A stretch of 64,000 nucleotides of DNA from a candidate division NC10 bacterium CSP1-5 (GTDB lineage Bacteria > Methylomirabilota > Methylomirabilia > Methylomirabilales > CSP1-5): assembly GCA_001443495.1 (NCBI GenBank), contig LDXR01000007.1, forward strand, positions 62,001-126,000, written 5' to 3'. The notes under the pieces are model-generated. The model was given only the letters and a program-made list of their open reading frames with translations. It did not search any database and had not been told where the DNA came from. The position numbers and the translations under genes were made by a program. This document shows positions 56,484 to 64,000 of the stretch, piece by piece. Every line of letters begins with the position of its first letter. The first letter of the stretch is position 1.

Positions 56484-58157
56484 ATGAAGGTGGATCCGAA
56501 AGCGCGCAGTCGTGCCATTACCGAGGGGCCCGACCGGGCGCCGGCCCGGGCGATGCTCAAGGCGATCGGCTTCAAGGATCAGGACCTGGAGCGGCCCCTC
56601 GTGGGCGTCGCCAACACCTGGATCGAGATCGGCCCGTGTAACTACCACCTCCGCCGCCTGGCCGCCAAGGTGAAAGAGGGCATCCGTGCGGCGGGCGGGA
56701 CGCCCCTGGAGTTCAATACGGTCTCCATCTCCGACGGGATCACCATGGGGAGCGAGGGGATGAAGGCCTCCCTCGTCAGTCGCGAGGTCATTGCCGACTC
56801 CATCGAGCTCGTAAGCCGGGGCAACATGTTCGATGCCGTGGTCGCGCTGTCCGGGTGCGACAAGACGATCCCCGGAACGGTCATGGCGCTCGTCCGCGTC
56901 AACGTCCCGGGCCTGATGCTCTACGGCGGCTCGATCATGTACGGTGAGCACGGTGGACGTCGGCTGACGATTCAGGATGTCTTTGAGGCGGTCGGGGCCT
57001 TCAATGCCGGGAAGATTTCGGCCCAGGAGTTCCGCGCCATCGAAGACTCCTCGTGTCCCGGCCCCGGCGCCTGCGGCGGGCAGTTCACCGCCAACACCAT
57101 GGCGACGGCCTTCGAGATGCTGGGGATCTCGCCGATGGGGCTGGGCGACGTCCCCGCCATGGATCCCCGGAAAGACGAGGTCGCTTTCGAGTGCGGCCGG
57201 ATGGTGATGGACCTGCTCCGGAAGGGGGTCACCCCCCGGCAGATCATCACCCGCAAGGCGATGGAAAACGCCATTGCGGGCGTGATGGCCACCGGGGGAT
57301 CGACCAACGCCGTGTTGCACCTGCTGGCGGTTGCGCGCGAATCGGGCGTGCGCCTCGGGATCGACGATTTCGATCGGATCTCTCGCCGGATCCCGGTCCT
57401 GGCCGATCTGAAGCCGTGGGGCCGGTTCACCGCCCCCGAAATGTACCGCGCTGGCGGGATGGCAGTCGTCGCCCGGCGATTGCTCGAGGCCAGGCTGCTC
57501 CACGGGGATGCGTTGACGGTCACCGGACGGACGATCGGCGAGGAGGCGCGGGCAGCGCGCGAGGCATCGGGGCAGGAGGTCATTCGTCCGGTCAGGAGTC
57601 CCCTGAAGCAGACAGGGGGAATGGCCGTCCTCCGCGGGAACCTCGCCCCGGAAGGGTGTGTGATTAAGCTGGCCGGGCATGAGCGCACGGCCCACCGGGG
57701 CCCGGCACGCGTCTTTGACCGTGAGGAGGATGCCTTTGCGGCGGTGAAGCGGGGACGCATCAAACCGGGCGACGTCGTGGTCATCCGCTACGAGGGGCCA
57801 AAGGGGGGCCCGGGAATGCGCGAGATGCTTGGCGTGACCGGAGCGATCGTCGGCGCGGGCCTGGGAGCGTCTGTCGCGCTGATGACGGACGGCCGCTTCT
57901 CCGGGGCGACGCACGGCTTCATGGTAGGGCACGTGGCCCCGGAGGCCGCCGTCGGCGGGCCGATCGCGGCGATCAAGAACGGGGACTCGATCGTGATCGA
58001 CGTCAAGAGGCGCCGGATCGACGTCGAGGTCTCGGCCGCCGAGATGAAGCGGCGGCTGGCGAAGTGGAGACCGCCGAAGCCACGGTACACCTCGGGGGTG
58101 ATGGCCAAGTATGCCCGTCTCGTCTCCTCGGCCTCCGAGGGGGCCGTGACCGGCTGA
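56484..58157 (+). CDS. ilvD: Dihydroxy-acid dehydratase
   Basis: A 557-residue iron-sulfur dehydratase of branched-chain amino-acid biosynthesis. Cluster cysteines in [26 protein letters not shown] and [36 protein letters not shown]-terminal [30 protein letters not shown]. The three-Cys pattern and [12 protein letters not shown] favour IlvD over phosphogluconate dehydratase, though relatives act on sugar acids. ATG 56484 with GGAGGAATG. Own promoter upstream; other ilv genes are not in the window. Confidence 0.93.
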   Translation: MKVDPKARSRAITEGPDRAPARAMLKAIGFKDQDLERPLVGVANTWIEIGPCNYHLRRLAAKVKEGIRAAGGTPLEFNTVSISDGITMGSEGMKASLVSREVIADSIELVSRGNMFDAVVALSGCDKTIPGTVMALVRVNVPGLMLYGGSIMYGEHGGRRLTIQDVFEAVGAFNAGKISAQEFRAIEDSSCPGPGACGGQFTANTMATAFEMLGISPMGLGDVPAMDPRKDEVAFECGRMVMDLLRKGVTPRQIITRKAMENAIAGVMATGGSTNAVLHLLAVARESGVRLGIDDFDRISRRIPVLADLKPWGRFTAPEMYRAGGMAVVARRLLEARLLHGDALTVTGRTIGEEARAAREASGQEVIRPVRSPLKQTGGMAVLRGNLAPEGCVIKLAGHERTAHRGPARVFDREEDAFAAVKRGRIKPGDVVVIRYEGPKGGPGMREMLGVTGAIVGAGLGASVALMTDGRFSGATHGFMVGHVAPEAAVGGPIAAIKNGDSIVIDVKRRRIDVEVSAAEMKRRLAKWRPPKPRYTSGVMAKYARLVSSASEGAVTG

Positions 58158-58280
58158 GCCCCAGCAGGCGCCCGGGCATCCTGTCAGAGGCGCGCCATCT
58201 GCCAGAGGTCAGAGTTGACCACACGCGGACATCCAAAGCCCAGGATCGCGGGGGAGAAGGGACGAGCCGGCACGGCACGT

Positions 58281-58712
58281 ATGCCGGTTCGCCAGCAGGT
58301 CTCTTCCGGAGGCGTCGTCTATCGCCACGGTTCCAATGAGGTGGAGATCGCGCTCATCAGCCTGAAGGGCGGCAGGGTGTGGGCCTTGCCCAAGGGGGTG
58401 GTTGAACCGGGCGAGGATCCCGAGGAGACAGCTCTTCGTGAAGTGCGGGAAGAGACGGGGCTCACCGCGCGGTGTATGGGGAAGGTCGGGGAGATCGAAT
58501 ACTGGTTTGTGGACCGCGAGGCAGGGCATCGCATCCATAAGCGGGTCCACTTCTATCTTTTCGAGCACACCGGGGGAGATACGAGCCAGCACGACTTCGA
58601 GGTGGATGAGGTGTGCTGGGTCCCGCTGCAGGAGGCCTTGGCGCGTCTCAGCTACCGCGGCGAACGAGAGATGGTGGAGAAGGCCAGCCAGGTCCTCCGT
58701 GAGCAGGGGTAG
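58281..58712 (+). CDS. Nudix hydrolase
   Basis: A 143-residue Nudix protein with a complete box, GVVEPGEDPEETALREVREE followed by TGL. Before it is SSGGVVYRHGSNEVEIALI, and after it KVGEIEYWFVDREAGHRIHK. The pattern resembles diadenosine polyphosphate (Ap4A-type) or NDP-sugar-like hydrolases. ATG 58281 is placed by domain fit; the frame is open to 58215 and the nearest ribosome-binding site (GGAGAAGG near 58253) fits neither well. It follows ilvD by 120 bases. Confidence 0.88.
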   Translation: MPVRQQVSSGGVVYRHGSNEVEIALISLKGGRVWALPKGVVEPGEDPEETALREVREETGLTARCMGKVGEIEYWFVDREAGHRIHKRVHFYLFEHTGGDTSQHDFEVDEVCWVPLQEALARLSYRGEREMVEKASQVLREQG

Positions 58713-58736
58713 TTGCCTTGCCGGCGTCGCGCATCC

Positions 58737-59612
58737 CTACAGAGGCGTCGCCTTCTTGATTTCCTCGAGCAGATCGGCACTCAGGGTGCCGGTGTAGACC
58801 TCGCTCACCGGGCCTCGCAATGTGACCTCCCATTCCGGCTGGATCGTGATGTCGAGATCCCCGCCCGGCATCTGGATCGTCACCCGGTCATCCGTCAGTC
58901 CCAGACGGCGGCAGGCAGCAGCCACGGCGCAGGCACTCGATCCAGAGGCCAGCGTGTACCCGGCCCCTCGTTCCCAGATCAGGATCGCCACTCGGTCCCG
59001 GGAGCGCACCTTGGCGAACTGCACGTTGGTGCGGTGGGGGAAGGCGGGATGGTGCTCGATCTGGGGTCCAAGCCGGCGAACCTCCTCCGGGTTGAGGCGA
59101 TCGACGGGGATCACGCAGTGGGGATTGCCCATCGAGACTGCGGTGAACTGGAAGCGTTCCCCGTCCACGCGCAGCTCCTCGTTCACCACCTCTCGCTCAT
59201 CACCCGCCACCGGGATGTCGTGGCTGCGAAAGCTTGCCCGTCCCATCTCGACCGTCACGGTGGTCACCCGATCCCGGTCGCCTTCCAAGTTGACCCGCAC
59301 GAGCCCCCCCTTTGTCTCGATATAGAAGGTCTTTTCTCGGGTGTACCCATGCTCGAAGAGGTACTTGGCAAAGATGCGGAGGCCATTGCCGCTCTTCTCG
59401 GCCTCAGTCCCGTCAGGATTGAAGATCCGGAGGACAAAAGGGACATTTTGCGGACCCGCGAGGAGCAGAATGCCATCCGAACCGAGGCCGTAGTGCCGGT
59501 GGCACAGGAGGCGAACCGCTTCCGGGGTGATCCGAAAATCGAGGTCGGCCTCGTTGAGAACGATATAGTCGTTCCCGAGGCCATGAGACTTGACAAATTT
59601 GGTCACGGCCAT
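58737..59612 (-). CDS. DapF-fold epimerase-like protein with both catalytic Cys replaced by Ser
   Basis: A 291-residue protein with the two-lobed diaminopimelate epimerase fold: KSHGLGNDYIVLNEAD, FNPDGTEAEKSGNGLRIFAK, MGNPHCVIPVD, FPHRTNVQFAKV, WERGAGYTLASGSSACAVAA. In true DapF the first lobe reads MCGNG and the second ACGTG, with the two cysteines acting as acid/base; here both are Ser (KSGNG and ASGSS). A two-base Cys racemisation is therefore not expected. It may be a distinct subfamily or a dehydratase-like relative. ATG 59612. Most pipelines will call it dapF. Confidence 0.85.
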   Translation of the reverse strand: MAVTKFVKSHGLGNDYIVLNEADLDFRITPEAVRLLCHRHYGLGSDGILLLAGPQNVPFVLRIFNPDGTEAEKSGNGLRIFAKYLFEHGYTREKTFYIETKGGLVRVNLEGDRDRVTTVTVEMGRASFRSHDIPVAGDEREVVNEELRVDGERFQFTAVSMGNPHCVIPVDRLNPEEVRRLGPQIEHHPAFPHRTNVQFAKVRSRDRVAILIWERGAGYTLASGSSACAVAAACRRLGLTDDRVTIQMPGGDLDITIQPEWEVTLRGPVSEVYTGTLSADLLEEIKKATPL

Positions 59613-59809
59613 CCTCCGGCGGCATCACCTTAAGAGAGCAATGCGGAGCGGTCAAGGGAAATTCTCTTGCCCGGCCACCTCCCGTCATCCATACTGGGGT
59701 GAACCGAACCAACACCTCCGTTTCTGTTCGTTGATCTCCTGGGACAGGCATGACTCGGAAGAGGCACGGGGGTGCGGCGCGGCATGCTACCAGCGAAGGG
59801 AGGAGAGCG

Positions 59810-60100
59810 ATGCCCACCTATGTGATTCTCGGGAACTATAGCGATCAGGGGATCCGGAACATTAAAGACACGACCAAACGCGCCGAGGCCTTTCGGAATT
59901 TCGCCAAGGGGATGGGGGTGGCGGTGAAGGAGATCTACTGGACCATGGGCCGGTACGATGTCGTCACGATCATCGATGCCCCCGATGACCCTACTGCAAC
60001 CCGCCTGCTGTTGGCGGCCGGTGCCCTGGGCAACGTCCGGACGGAGACCCTGCGGGCGTTTACGGAAAGGGACATGGGGCAAATCCTGAAGGGGATCTGA
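59810..60100 (+). CDS. GYD domain protein
   Basis: A 96-residue single GYD domain: MPTYVILGNYSDQGIRNIKD, then VKEIYWTMGRYDVVTIIDAP (the GYD/GRYD motif) and ALGNVRTETLRAFTE. GYD proteins form small ferredoxin-like alpha/beta oligomers of unknown function and occur next to diverse metabolic genes. The start has GAAGGGAGGAGAGCG. An in-frame upstream extension from 59750 lacks a ribosome-binding site. It converges with the long Aas gene. Confidence 0.88.
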   Translation: MPTYVILGNYSDQGIRNIKDTTKRAEAFRNFAKGMGVAVKEIYWTMGRYDVVTIIDAPDDPTATRLLLAAGALGNVRTETLRAFTERDMGQILKGI

Positions 60101-60135
60101 TGAGGCCTTGAGTCGGGTTGCCTCCATCGGCGGGA

Positions 60136-63100
60136 TTATCCTCGCGCCCTCTCGAGGGCCATCCTCTTGGCCGTCTTCAGGTCCACCTTTCCCGTGCCGA
60201 GCATCGGTATGCTCCCGACCGAGTAAAGATGCTCTCGTTTGGGAATCCAAAGCTTCGGGAGATTGGTCTGGCCTAATCGCTCCCAGAGCTGCTCCGGCGT
60301 GATCTCTGTATGCGTGTAGAGGGCCACGAGCCGCTCGCCCTTCTGGTCATCCGGCAGTGCGGTGACCACCGAGGCGTCCTCCCCCAGAATGGCGTTGATA
60401 GCCTCCTCCAGCTTGATATGGGGAACCATCTCGCCGCCGATCTTGCTGAAGCGGGAGAGGCGGTCCGTGATACTGATGAAGCCGTCCTCATCGACGGAGG
60501 CGATATCTCCGGTGACATACCAGCCGTCTCGCATGACCTCCGCCGTCTCTTCGGGCTGGCCAAGATAGCCGAGCATCTGATTGGGGCCTTTGACCAGGAG
60601 CAGTCCCTCTTCCCCGGGTGGGAGGGTCTTACCGGTTTCGGGATCTACCGCCCTTACCGCGACGCCTGGGAGGGGATGCCCCACCGTCCCGGGCTTGAAG
60701 CCCGTTTGGCGGTAAGCGCCCCGCTCGAAATCCTGCGTGTTCACGGAAACCACGGGTGCCAACTCGGTGCATCCGTATCCCTCCAAGAGGTCCAGACCGT
60801 ACTTCTCCTTAAACGCCCTCGCGATGGGTTCGCGCAGCTTTTCGGCGCCGGCAATGGCAAGCCGGAGCGAGGCAAACTCCTCGGCCGAGCATTTCCGGAG
60901 ATAGGCCGCGTAGAACGTGGGGGTGCCTATCAGAATCGTGGCTTGGTATCTGGAGACCATCTCGCCGATGGTCTTCGCGTCCAAGGGGTTTGCGTGATAC
61001 ACGACGCCAAAGCCGGCCAGGAGTGGGAACCACAGGCTACCGGTGAATCCGAAGGAATGAAAGAACGGCAAGGCCCCCATGAGCCGGTCTTCCCTGGTCA
61101 CCCAAAAGACCTGGGCCAACCCCTCGACGTTTGAGATGATGTTCTGATGCGACAGCATCGCGCCCTTCGGCATTCCGGTGCTCCCGCTGGTAAAGATGAC
61201 GGTGGCCAGGGCCTGCGGTGATCGCTTTCCATCGTGGCAGAGGGTCGCGAGCAGCCGGCGTGGCAAGAGCAGGGCGAGGAGGCCGGCCTGAACTTTGTGA
61301 AGAAGGGTTATCTGTTTCATCACGTCTTCGACAAAGACCATCCCCTCCATCTCTTTGAGTTTTGCCTTGCCCAAGAAGATCCTGGAGGTCACGATGGTCC
61401 GGATGCCGCACTGCTGGATCGCCGAGGCCATGGCTTCGCGCCCGGCGGTGAAATTCAGATTGACAGGGACCTTCCCGGCGAACAGCACCGCGATGTTTGC
61501 CAGGGCCCCACCGACGGACGGGGGAAGGGCGATCCCCACCATCCGCTCGTCGGGACATCGGCTGCGCACCCACCGGCCAAGCAGCAGGCTGCCGACGAGC
61601 GCCCTGCCATACGTCAGCTCGGTGCCGCTGGAGTCGGCCATCGCAAACGAAAACCACCGCCATTTGGCGGTCTGGATGAACCGGAGCTGGAGCAGATCGC
61701 TGGGGCTTTGTCGATAGTCCACCGCAGCGCTACCGAGCTCCTGAATGGCCTGACGAACATCCTCGGCCTTTGACGTGGAGGGCAGAGGGGGGCCGAAGGA
61801 CACCGTGATGGGATAGGGGAGGCGCTCGGGCCGCTTCCAGAAGAATTTTCCCTGCTTGAAGCTGAAGATACTCCCCCACAGCCGGTCGAGGTGAACGGGA
61901 ATGATCGGGATGTCCAGCCCATCGACGATCCGCTCAAAGCCCCTTCTGAACGGGAGGAGGTTGCCCGTCCGGCTCACCGCCCCCTCGGCAAAGATGCACA
62001 CCACGTGGCCCTGACGCAGCTCCTCGCGCGCCCGCTCGAGGGATTCGATGAGCTCTTTTCGGCGGCCGGCTTGAACCGGGATGGCCTTCATCAGGCGAAA
62101 AAGCCAGTTGAGGACCTTGAGTTCGTAATAGGGTCGGTAGACCATGAAGCGGATGAACCGCTGCACGCAGGCGCCGACCAGGAGTCCGTCGACGTGGGAC
62201 ATGTGGTTGCAGACCAGGAGTGCCGGCCCACGGAAGGGCACGTGCTCCTGTCCCACGACCCGGATTCGATACATCGTATGGGTGAGCATCCAGAGGGTGA
62301 AGCGGACGAGAAACTCGGGCAGGAGGCGCAGGATGTAGGCCGTGGCGACGAGGGTGAAGAGCCCGAGAATGAAGATGATCCGGTCCGCTGGCACCTGGAG
62401 GAGATCCCGCAGCACCCAGAGGACACCAGAGGCCAGGAGGACACCCCCGGTCGTGAGAAAATTGGCCGTCGCGATCACCCGGCCCCTCTCCTCTCGGCCG
62501 CTCCTCTGCTGGAGGAGGGCATTCAACGGGACAATGAAGAGCCCGCCGGACAGCCCGAGCAAACACAGGGCCGTTGCCGCCTGGACATACGACGAGGCAG
62601 ATGAGGCCAGCAGGAGCGAAAAGCCCCCGATGCCGATCGAGCCCAACGGCACCAATCCGAGCTCGACCTTTCCCGCCGAAAGGCGCCCGGCTGCCAGGCT
62701 CCCCAGCCCGATTCCGACGGCGAGGAATGTGCTGAGCATTCCGGTGCGAAAGTCGTCCAGCCCCATCACCTCTTTGCCCAAGAGGATAATGTCCAACTGA
62801 AGCAGGGCTCCCAGGAACCAGAAGTAGGCGATCCCCAGCACCGTGAGCCAGAGAGCCTTCTCGGAGTAAAGCCGCCTGAGGCCGATGCCGATCTCGGCCC
62901 AGGGGTTCACGCGAAACGGCTTTCGGGCGCCCGAAGGCGGGACGGGGTGGATTCCGAAACTCGCGAGCGTCCCGGCGATGGCGACCACGATCAGGACAAG
63001 GCTGATCAACCCCAGCCGGTCGTACCACGCGGCGAACATCATGCTGCCAATCGAGGTGCCGAGGATGATCGCCAGGAAGGTCGTCATCTCTAGAAGACCG

Positions 63101-63537
63101 TTGCCCCGTGAGAGATCCTGGTCAGGTAGCATCTCAGGCAGGATGCCGTATTTGGCCGGACTGAAGAAGGTAGAGTGCAGGGCCATGACGAAGAGCACTC
63201 CCAGCATTGGCTCGATCCGCCCGGAAAGGAACGCGAACGCACCCAGCACCATGGCGACAACCTCGAGGCCCTTGGTCGCGACGAGGACGGTGCGCTTGCT
63301 GAAGACGTCGGCCGCGTGACCCGCGTAGCCGGAGAAGAGAAAGAAGGGCAGGATGAAGACCACCCCCGAGAGCGAGAGATACGCACTCCCGCCGCTTGAG
63401 TTCGTCGCCGCGCTCACCGCCACCATGGCGACAACCATCTTGTAGAGGTTATCGTTGAAGGCCCCGAGGAACTGTGTCCAGAGAAAGGCCTGAAACCCCA
63501 CTGATTTCAGGAGGTCTTTGTATGTTCCGGCCGACAC
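60136..63537 (-). CDS. aas: Three-domain LplT-PlsC-acyl-ACP synthetase fusion (Aas-like)
   Basis: An 1133-residue membrane protein. Residues 1-420: MFS lysophospholipid transporter (FLWTQFLGAFNDNLYKMVVA, FSPAKYGILPEML). About 435-630: PlsC-type acyltransferase with the NHMSHVD (HX4D) motif and FAEGAVSRTGN. About 650-1133: AMP-dependent acyl-ligase with TSGSTGMPKG, GYGCTELAP, WYVTGDIASVDEDGF and the C-terminal Lys region GTGKVDLK. In E. coli LplT and Aas are separate proteins that import and reacylate lysophosphatidylethanolamine; here all steps are in one chain. Start is GTG 63537, as the longer frame to 63726 overlaps the peptidase gene. Confidence 0.9.
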   Translation of the reverse strand: MSAGTYKDLLKSVGFQAFLWTQFLGAFNDNLYKMVVAMVAVSAATNSSGGSAYLSLSGVVFILPFFLFSGYAGHAADVFSKRTVLVATKGLEVVAMVLGAFAFLSGRIEPMLGVLFVMALHSTFFSPAKYGILPEMLPDQDLSRGNGLLEMTTFLAIILGTSIGSMMFAAWYDRLGLISLVLIVVAIAGTLASFGIHPVPPSGARKPFRVNPWAEIGIGLRRLYSEKALWLTVLGIAYFWFLGALLQLDIILLGKEVMGLDDFRTGMLSTFLAVGIGLGSLAAGRLSAGKVELGLVPLGSIGIGGFSLLLASSASSYVQAATALCLLGLSGGLFIVPLNALLQQRSGREERGRVIATANFLTTGGVLLASGVLWVLRDLLQVPADRIIFILGLFTLVATAYILRLLPEFLVRFTLWMLTHTMYRIRVVGQEHVPFRGPALLVCNHMSHVDGLLVGACVQRFIRFMVYRPYYELKVLNWLFRLMKAIPVQAGRRKELIESLERAREELRQGHVVCIFAEGAVSRTGNLLPFRRGFERIVDGLDIPIIPVHLDRLWGSIFSFKQGKFFWKRPERLPYPITVSFGPPLPSTSKAEDVRQAIQELGSAAVDYRQSPSDLLQLRFIQTAKWRWFSFAMADSSGTELTYGRALVGSLLLGRWVRSRCPDERMVGIALPPSVGGALANIAVLFAGKVPVNLNFTAGREAMASAIQQCGIRTIVTSRIFLGKAKLKEMEGMVFVEDVMKQITLLHKVQAGLLALLLPRRLLATLCHDGKRSPQALATVIFTSGSTGMPKGAMLSHQNIISNVEGLAQVFWVTREDRLMGALPFFHSFGFTGSLWFPLLAGFGVVYHANPLDAKTIGEMVSRYQATILIGTPTFYAAYLRKCSAEEFASLRLAIAGAEKLREPIARAFKEKYGLDLLEGYGCTELAPVVSVNTQDFERGAYRQTGFKPGTVGHPLPGVAVRAVDPETGKTLPPGEEGLLLVKGPNQMLGYLGQPEETAEVMRDGWYVTGDIASVDEDGFISITDRLSRFSKIGGEMVPHIKLEEAINAILGEDASVVTALPDDQKGERLVALYTHTEITPEQLWERLGQTNLPKLWIPKREHLYSVGSIPMLGTGKVDLKTAKRMALERARG

Positions 63538-63616
63538 GGGACGCTTACCCCTCTTCGATGGGCTGTCAATCGACGCGGAGCCACCAGCAGCCGTCCCGCG
63601 CCGATCCCGGCGCCTC

Positions 63617-64000
63617 TCAGGAACGCGCGACCAGTTCTTCTGGCCTTGCCTCGGACGACCGTGGGATGCGATCGCGATAATTCGAGCGGCCGACGTAGAA
63701 CTGCTGGCCGCGCCAGGCTGACGCATTCCGGTTGATCACCGACTCGAGCTGCCGGACTCGCTTATCGGTCGGTGGATGCGTGGCGAAATAATGCTCCAAA
63801 GCCTTTTCGAGGGCGATGCCCAGCTCTCCGACCATGAGGGTCGGTTTCCTGCGCGGCTTCTTCACCTGCCGCACCCGCTTGACCTTGGCCAGGCGTTCAA
63901 AGACCGTGATTGCCGCCCGAGGGTCGTATCCGGCCATCGCCGCGAGAATCACTCCTCCCGCGTCCGCCTCGAGCTCATGTTGCTCGTTGAAGCCGAGGTT
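63617..64000 (-). CDS. M48 family metallopeptidase, C-terminal part (5' end outside window)
   Basis: The frame is open to the window edge; 127 residues are visible. It starts FNEQHELEADAGGVILAAMA then GYDPRAA, containing the third zinc-ligand Glu and the EADAxG motif typical of M48 (Ste24/HtpX/BepA-like) peptidases. Later it has EHYFATHPPTDKRVRQLE, the usual THP..ERI region. The HEXXH site would lie upstream, beyond the window. Its charged tail (YVGRSNYRDRIPR) is unconserved. The Aas gene follows after 79 bases on the same strand. Confidence 0.88.
   Translation of the reverse strand, partial: NLGFNEQHELEADAGGVILAAMAGYDPRAAITVFERLAKVKRVRQVKKPRRKPTLMVGELGIALEKALEHYFATHPPTDKRVRQLESVINRNASAWRGQQFYVGRSNYRDRIPRSSEARPEELVARS

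Noticed and set aside
56415-57932. A 505-residue ORF antisense to ilvD, and similar long ORFs antisense to bioA (52414-53652) and over 11849-13549
   Set aside because: Composition is His/Arg/Gly-rich without domains; the opposite strand encodes clear enzymes.
1-64000. tRNA, rRNA, CRISPR arrays, integrases or complete transposases
   Set aside because: None could be identified by eye on either strand; small RNA genes could still be missed without a covariance search.

Overview
The window is about 62 % G+C, gene-dense and bacterial, with no rRNA, recognisable tRNA, CRISPR array, phage or complete insertion sequence. The gene mix is an acyltransferase/acyl-ACP synthetase with its own MFS domain, AcuC-type deacetylase, PduO-type cobalamin adenosyltransferase, tungstate ABC transport, biotin genes, GYD and DUF309 proteins, and M28-PDZ and M48 peptidases. 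It suggests an uncultured, environmental, Methylomirabilota/NC10-like or deltaproteobacterial-like lineage. That placement is an impression from content, not a phylogeny.

The most striking content is three genes whose reading frame is interrupted by one in-frame UGA exactly where homologues carry a conserved cysteine. They are a persulfide-dioxygenase-like metallo-beta-lactamase protein (UGA at 29511-29513), an OsmC family protein at its peroxidatic Cys (UGA at 46771-46773), and a DedA-rhodanese fusion in its active-site loop (UGA at 45425-45427). In each case the frame continues with family-typical sequence, and a hairpin with an N-G-G apical loop sits 18-30 nt after the UGA. A selA gene lies at 34714-36150. 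UGA is also an ordinary stop here (for example the ATGA and TGATG gene overlaps). Selenocysteine is therefore the best reading, and plain ORF calling truncates or splits all three genes.

Layout. 1-2978: M28 peptidase, queC and cobalamin adenosyltransferase (overlapping pair), a secreted protein. 3494-4875: ArsR-AHSA1-DinB operon with a palindromic operator on a possibly leaderless start. 5073-10201: a degenerate sigma-54 AAA+ protein, small envelope proteins, and a histidine kinase with two response regulators; four copies of a GGGWAAAWCCC motif lie between these genes. 10645-16342: MBL hydrolase, thioesterase, CrtC/AttH-like protein, then an ECF sigma/anti-sigma pair and a DUF4139 gene preceded by matching ECF-type promoters. 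16711-25472: cyclase, NYN-LOTUS protein, ABC exporter, SDR, GroES-like protein, KDPG-aldolase-like protein, citrate synthase.

25527-30180: HAD hydrolase; operon of Sec-containing MBL protein, MFS carrier and ChrA; a 46-residue zinc-ribbon gene behind a consensus sigma-54 promoter. 30323-36150: metG, holB, tmk, an unknown gene and selA in one tight operon. 36268-42321: a structured repeat, zinc ribbon, acuC, moaC/DUF465, and a tungstate-type ABC operon with its HTH regulator. 42588-45244: bioF, DinB-like, MOSC. 45257-52486: ten co-directional genes led by MarR (pirin, deleted Dps, nitroreductase, methyltransferase, alcohol dehydrogenase, NADP-binding oxidoreductase, dienelactone hydrolase, Sec-OsmC, Sec DedA-rhodanese), which looks like an electrophile/oxidant/sulfur-stress regulon. 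52630-64000: bioA, class IV aminotransferase, bioD, DUF309, ilvD, Nudix, a DapF-like protein lacking both catalytic Cys, GYD protein, three-domain Aas, and an M48 peptidase cut by the window end.
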